Source: CAZCTC01 sp964501335
GTDB lineage: Bacteria; Chloroflexota; Anaerolineae; B4-G1; SLSP01
Assembly: GCA_964501335.1 (NCBI GenBank)
Contig: CAZCTC010000001.1
Location: 1 to 64,000, forward strand
DNA length: 64,000 nucleotides
Direction of reading: 5' to 3'
The translations under genes and the position numbers were made by a program. Shown here piece after piece: positions 61,219-64,000 of the stretch. The notes under the pieces were generated by a model that worked only from the letters and a program-made list of their open reading frames with translations, did no database searches and had not been told where the DNA came from. How positions within the stretch are numbered: the first letter of the stretch is position 1; each line of letters begins with the position of its first letter.

Positions 61219-61818
61219 CTACTTCTTGAAAATACTCACCAGCGTCCCCGAAACCCCGTCGGCAGCCTGATAAGAACGATATTCCAGCTTCTCCAGATCG
61301 CACTTAAACCCCCGTTCTCCTCCCAACATCTCCGCCGACAGACCGATCATGTAAGGGTTTTCATAATCGGGGGTTACCTGCAACGCAGCCCGGGCCAATG
61401 GATGGTCCGGCATCATACTGGCCAGCAATCGTCGCAAATGGGTTTCCCGGCCGATCAGAGGCTCGCGATCGACCAGAACCAATACCCAAAAAGGTCGGGA
61501 ACTGTCCACTTCCGGTTCTTTCTGAGCATCATCTTTCTCCCCACCCCCCAGAAGCTTTTGCCACCAGGGCTTCTTCTCCGGAGCTTCCAGGGGGTTTTCA
61601 TGGATGTCCGCACCACACTTGGGGCAGGTAAAATGACGAACCCCCTTCTTTTGCGCCGCTTTGTAAGCGCAGGGTTGACAGCTGATTTTACCGCAGGCAT
61701 GGCACCGGCGCCCGATTTTGCGCAACAAGGCGACAACCTCGGGATCATTTGGATTGACAATCACCGGATCAGCAGGTGGTGGGATAACGGGCTTGTGACA
61801 AAAATTACATTCCGCCAT
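61219..61818 (-). CDS. Zinc-ribbon protein of unknown function
   Basis: 199 aa. Cysteine pairs at 4/7 (CNFC), 39/42 (CHAC), 47/50 (CQPC) and 65/68 (CPKC) suggest two zinc sites. The middle (KKPWWQKLLGGGEKDDAQKE) is a charged linker. The C-terminal 95 residues (PFWVLVLVDREPLIGRETHL, YMIGLSAEMLGGERGFKCDL) are unrecognised. It ends 6 bp before the lipoprotein start and begins the minus-strand chemosensory run. GGGAGGG lies upstream of the ATG. Confidence 0.65.
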   Translation of the reverse strand: MAECNFCHKPVIPPPADPVIVNPNDPEVVALLRKIGRRCHACGKISCQPCAYKAAQKKGVRHFTCPKCGADIHENPLEAPEKKPWWQKLLGGGEKDDAQKEPEVDSSRPFWVLVLVDREPLIGRETHLRRLLASMMPDHPLARAALQVTPDYENPYMIGLSAEMLGGERGFKCDLEKLEYRSYQAADGVSGTLVSIFKK

Positions 61819-61870
61819 GGATGCCCTCCCCCAAAAGGAGATTTTAATATTATAAGTATATTCATCCCGC

Positions 61871-63199
61871 TCAGAGGATCAAGCCCGTCCCTGCCACCTG
61901 CGGCTCATTGCCCCGCCACCGCTTAAAACCGTAAAAACCGTTCATCGCCACCGTCATCCAGAAAGCCCCCGGCCGTAACGTCCGCGCCGCCCGGGCCAAC
62001 CGCCGCATCACCGCCGCCGAAGAGAACGCCCGCCGCCACAAAGCCCGATGGGCTTCCAACAAAACCTCTGGTCCCATATCCCGCGGTTGGAAAGCCACAT
62101 TGTAACCGTTGTAAAAACTCATCCCCCGCTCCGGCAACAGTCGCCCGTCGCGCTCCAGTTGCTCATGCAAAGGAGTCCCCCGATACGGCGTCAGCACGCT
62201 CAGATAAGGCACATCTACCCCAATGTCGTAAAGCTGATCCGCCATCCCCACAATGCTCTCCGGCGTATCGCCGTCGAAACCGGCCACGAACCCCGCCATC
62301 ACACAGATTCCCCGCCGATGGACCTCGGCAATGGACCGGCGATACCGTTCCGCCTGATTCTGCGGCTTGTGCGCCGACTTAAGCGACTCCGTCCCGAAGG
62401 TCTCAATCCCAAAGAAAACGCCAATACACCCAGAAGCCGCCAGCAGATCCAGCAACTCCGGATCCTGGGCGATATCCATGCTGGCCTGAGTCAACCACCA
62501 GCGGTTCAACGGCTGCATCGCCCGCAACAACTCCTTGATATAGGCCCGGTTGGCCGTCAGATTGTCGTCCCAGAACCAGACCACCTTACGCTGCCACCAG
62601 GCCGAAAAATTATCATAACGCACATCCCGCAGCACCTCTTCCACGGGCCGCATCCGGAATCCCGGATTGAGCCGCGGCACGCTGCAAAAGGAACAATCGA
62701 ACGGACAGCCGCGCGTGGCCTGCACCACCCGCCGCACCACAAAACTCTTCGGCAACAGATCATATCGCGGCGTCGGCAATCCGTTAAGCGGGCCCGCCAC
62801 CCCGTCATATCGCCGCTGCAACCGCCCCGCCGCCGCATCCTCCAGCACCCGCAGCCAGACACTCTCCGCCTCCCCGGTAACCACCGCATCGCAATGCTGC
62901 AACGTCTCATCCGGCCAGAAAGTCGCATGTGGCCCCCCCGCGATCACCCGCTTGCCCCGTGCCCGAAAAGCATCCGCCAATCGGTACGCCTCCTCGGCAA
63001 AACCGCTGAAAAAAGAAAGGGCTATCAAATCCGCATCGCTCTCCAGATCCACCGGCTCGACCTGCTGATGGATCACGCGTACCGGATACCGGGCCGGAGT
63101 CAATGCCGCCAGATAAATCCCCGAAAGTGGGGGGGTGAAATTCTTCTCGTGCCCCATCCGATAGCGAGGAACATAAACCACAATGATATCGACTTTCAT
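61871..63199 (-). CDS. B12-binding-domain-type radical SAM protein
   Basis: 442 aa from the ATG at 63199, 6 nt after GGGAGG; a longer open frame lacks support. The N-terminal part (about 1-135) has the Rossmann-like layout of B12-binding radical SAM proteins (IIVVYVPRYRM, VIAGGPHATFWPDET, VVTGEAESVW) but no DxHxxG cobalamin ligand. The radical SAM core has Cys165, Cys169 and Cys172 (RGCPFDCSFCSVP) and continues with FWDDNLTANRAYIKELL and CIGVFFGIETFGTESLK. This class includes enzymes that modify lipids and hopanoids. The substrate is unknown. It is the divergent neighbour of the ubiE gene. Confidence 0.87.
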   Translation of the reverse strand: MKVDIIVVYVPRYRMGHEKNFTPPLSGIYLAALTPARYPVRVIHQQVEPVDLESDADLIALSFFSGFAEEAYRLADAFRARGKRVIAGGPHATFWPDETLQHCDAVVTGEAESVWLRVLEDAAAGRLQRRYDGVAGPLNGLPTPRYDLLPKSFVVRRVVQATRGCPFDCSFCSVPRLNPGFRMRPVEEVLRDVRYDNFSAWWQRKVVWFWDDNLTANRAYIKELLRAMQPLNRWWLTQASMDIAQDPELLDLLAASGCIGVFFGIETFGTESLKSAHKPQNQAERYRRSIAEVHRRGICVMAGFVAGFDGDTPESIVGMADQLYDIGVDVPYLSVLTPYRGTPLHEQLERDGRLLPERGMSFYNGYNVAFQPRDMGPEVLLEAHRALWRRAFSSAAVMRRLARAARTLRPGAFWMTVAMNGFYGFKRWRGNEPQVAGTGLIL

Positions 63200-63398
63200 C
63201 AAACACCTCCCTGAGATTTTTCCAAAGAATAAGGTCAGTTTACCGGGATCTCCCTGCCACAAACTATCGGCTTCAATTCCGATACAACCTGAGAGCAATT
63301 GAAATCTTTTGAAAGCTAAATGATTCAAATTGCCACCTCGATAAATCCAACCCATTATTCAAGATCCGCTGCATGCCGTCCAGAAACAGACAGCAGCA

Positions 63399-63472
63399 AG
63401 TAGACAGTAGACAGCAAAAATCTTCGCCTTACCGGCTCAAATAGACTGGAAATCCGCTGTCTACTGTCTACT
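63399..63472. repeat. 17-bp inverted repeat made of GTAGACA units
   Basis: AGTAGACAGTAGACAGC (63399-63415) and its exact reverse complement (63456-63472), with a 40-bp spacer, in the divergent gap between the radical SAM and ubiE genes. The same unit occurs at 20328, 22852, 33650 and 51378. The rest of the 376-bp gap holds no gene. Confidence 0.75.
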
Positions 63473-63558
63473 GTATACTAATCCTTTGCATGCAAAAAGG
63501 CCCGAATGGAAAGCCCACCAATTAAAAGTAGCAACCTGGGTTAAATAACTTCCTTTAA

Positions 63559-63567
63559 TGGTATAAT
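63559..63567 (+). promoter_or_regulatory. Extended -10 promoter of ubiE, near leaderless
   Basis: TG-G-TATAAT (63559-63567), a perfect -10 box with an extended TGn. The ATG at 63576 begins 8 nt later and there is no Shine-Dalgarno sequence, so the mRNA is probably leaderless or nearly so. Confidence 0.6.
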
Positions 63568-63575
63568 TCCCCACC

Positions 63576-64000
63576 ATGACCCATTTACACGGACCCGACC
63601 GCAGCCATTACGTACAACAAATGTTCACCCGCATCGCCGGCAACTACGACCTCATGAACCGGCTGATGACCGGCGGACAGGACCTCCTCTGGCGCCAGGA
63701 AGCCATCCGCCTCGCCGCTCTCCGGCCCGGACAAAAAGTGCTCGACCTGGGCGCCGGCACCGGCGATCTCTCCCGCGCCGTCCATCGCCAGTTCCCCGCC
63801 ACCTGGATCGTCCCGGCAGACTTCACCGTCGCCATGATGAAGATCGGACGCGCCCGGCCCCAGGGCACCGAACTTCCCTGGCTTGCCGCCGACGCCATGC
63901 AATTGCCCTTCCCCGCCGCCGCCTTCGACACCGTGATTTCCGGTTTCCTGCTGCGCAACGTCGGAGATGTCGCCCAAACCCTGCGCGAACAATATCGCGT
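63576..64000 (+). CDS. ubiE/menG: Demethylmenaquinone/ubiquinone methyltransferase (5' part, cut by window edge)
   Basis: The 141 visible residues begin MTHLHGPDRSHYVQQMFTRI and contain the UbiE/MenG signature AGNYDLMNRLMTGGQDLLWR, then motif I VLDLGAGTGDLS and LPFPAAAFDTVISGFLLRN. UbiE/MenG adds the ring methyl group in quinone synthesis. The start at 63576 is supported by the promoter directly upstream. The gene runs off the right edge, so the remaining C-terminus cannot be checked. Confidence 0.88.
   Translation, partial: MTHLHGPDRSHYVQQMFTRIAGNYDLMNRLMTGGQDLLWRQEAIRLAALRPGQKVLDLGAGTGDLSRAVHRQFPATWIVPADFTVAMMKIGRARPQGTELPWLAADAMQLPFPAAAFDTVISGFLLRNVGDVAQTLREQYR

Noticed and set aside
1..64000. 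tRNA or rRNA genes
   Set aside because: No cloverleaf, CCA-end or rRNA core sequence was noticed on reading either strand; a covariance-model scan would settle it.

Overview
The window looks like a chromosomal piece of a Chloroflexota bacterium, most likely Anaerolineae or a related class. The reasons are giant secreted proteins with a CSLREA domain, beta-helix and PKD repeats that end in a YLPIV-x-RN type C-terminus, long (up to 1119 aa) multi-PAS/GAF hybrid kinases, an AfsR/MalT-like LuxR regulator, and a fairly GC-rich genome whose intergenic spaces are full of short dispersed repeats. This assignment is inferred from gene content; no rRNA or tRNA gene was seen.

Layout. 1-2.4 kb: a membrane-anchored SurA-N-like protein and apolipoprotein N-acyltransferase (lnt). 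2.4-15 kb: two paralogous giant surface proteins on the minus strand, with the decayed 3' end of a third paralog between them. 15.1-19.9 kb: a minus-strand operon of a spermidine-synthase-like protein, six tail-collar (microcystin-dependent-protein type) paralogs and a DUF6916-like protein, without any phage structural gene. 20.3-21.5 kb: a membrane STAS/RsbR-like protein. 21.7-25.3 kb: a glycyl-radical activating enzyme and a glycyl radical enzyme whose active-site residues match trans-4-hydroxy-L-proline dehydratase (HypD). 25.5-30.4 kb: a 1634-aa exported protein combining a DNRLRE-like region, an L-type lectin fold, a cysteine-peptidase-like region and WD40 repeats. 30.4-33.6 kb: a LuxR regulator translationally coupled to a 104-aa unknown protein. 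34.3-37.1 kb: a tandem Cthe_2159-like beta-helical protein. 37.2-39 kb: a methyltransferase and a membrane protein. 39.2-61.8 kb: a long minus-strand chemosensory/two-component cluster (zinc ribbon protein, SUMF1-domain lipoprotein, HEAT protein, CheR, CheY, CheA, hybrid kinases, MCP, separate CZB protein, CheW, CheB, and a substrate-binding lipoprotein between two kinases). 61.9-63.2 kb: a B12-binding-type radical SAM protein. The right edge cuts a ubiE/menG-type methyltransferase.

The most unusual signal is not a gene. At least 13 copies of a dispersed element, about 100-170 bp when complete, sit between genes in both orientations. Each has a 16-18 bp near-perfect hairpin with a 4-nt loop (CAGA, TCTG or AAGA). 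The flanks are conserved, but the stem sequences differ from copy to copy while pairing is kept. Other short repeats (GTAGACA units, GC-rich palindromes, and a unit carrying GGATGA) are mixed with them, and one supplies the stop codon and last residues of CheB.

Functionally, the window combines cell-surface display (giant PKD proteins, collar proteins, lectin-WD40 protein, Cthe_2159-like protein, Lnt for lipoprotein maturation) with environmental sensing (che cluster, binding lipoprotein with flanking kinases, RsbR-like and LuxR regulators) and an anaerobic amino-acid route (HypD).
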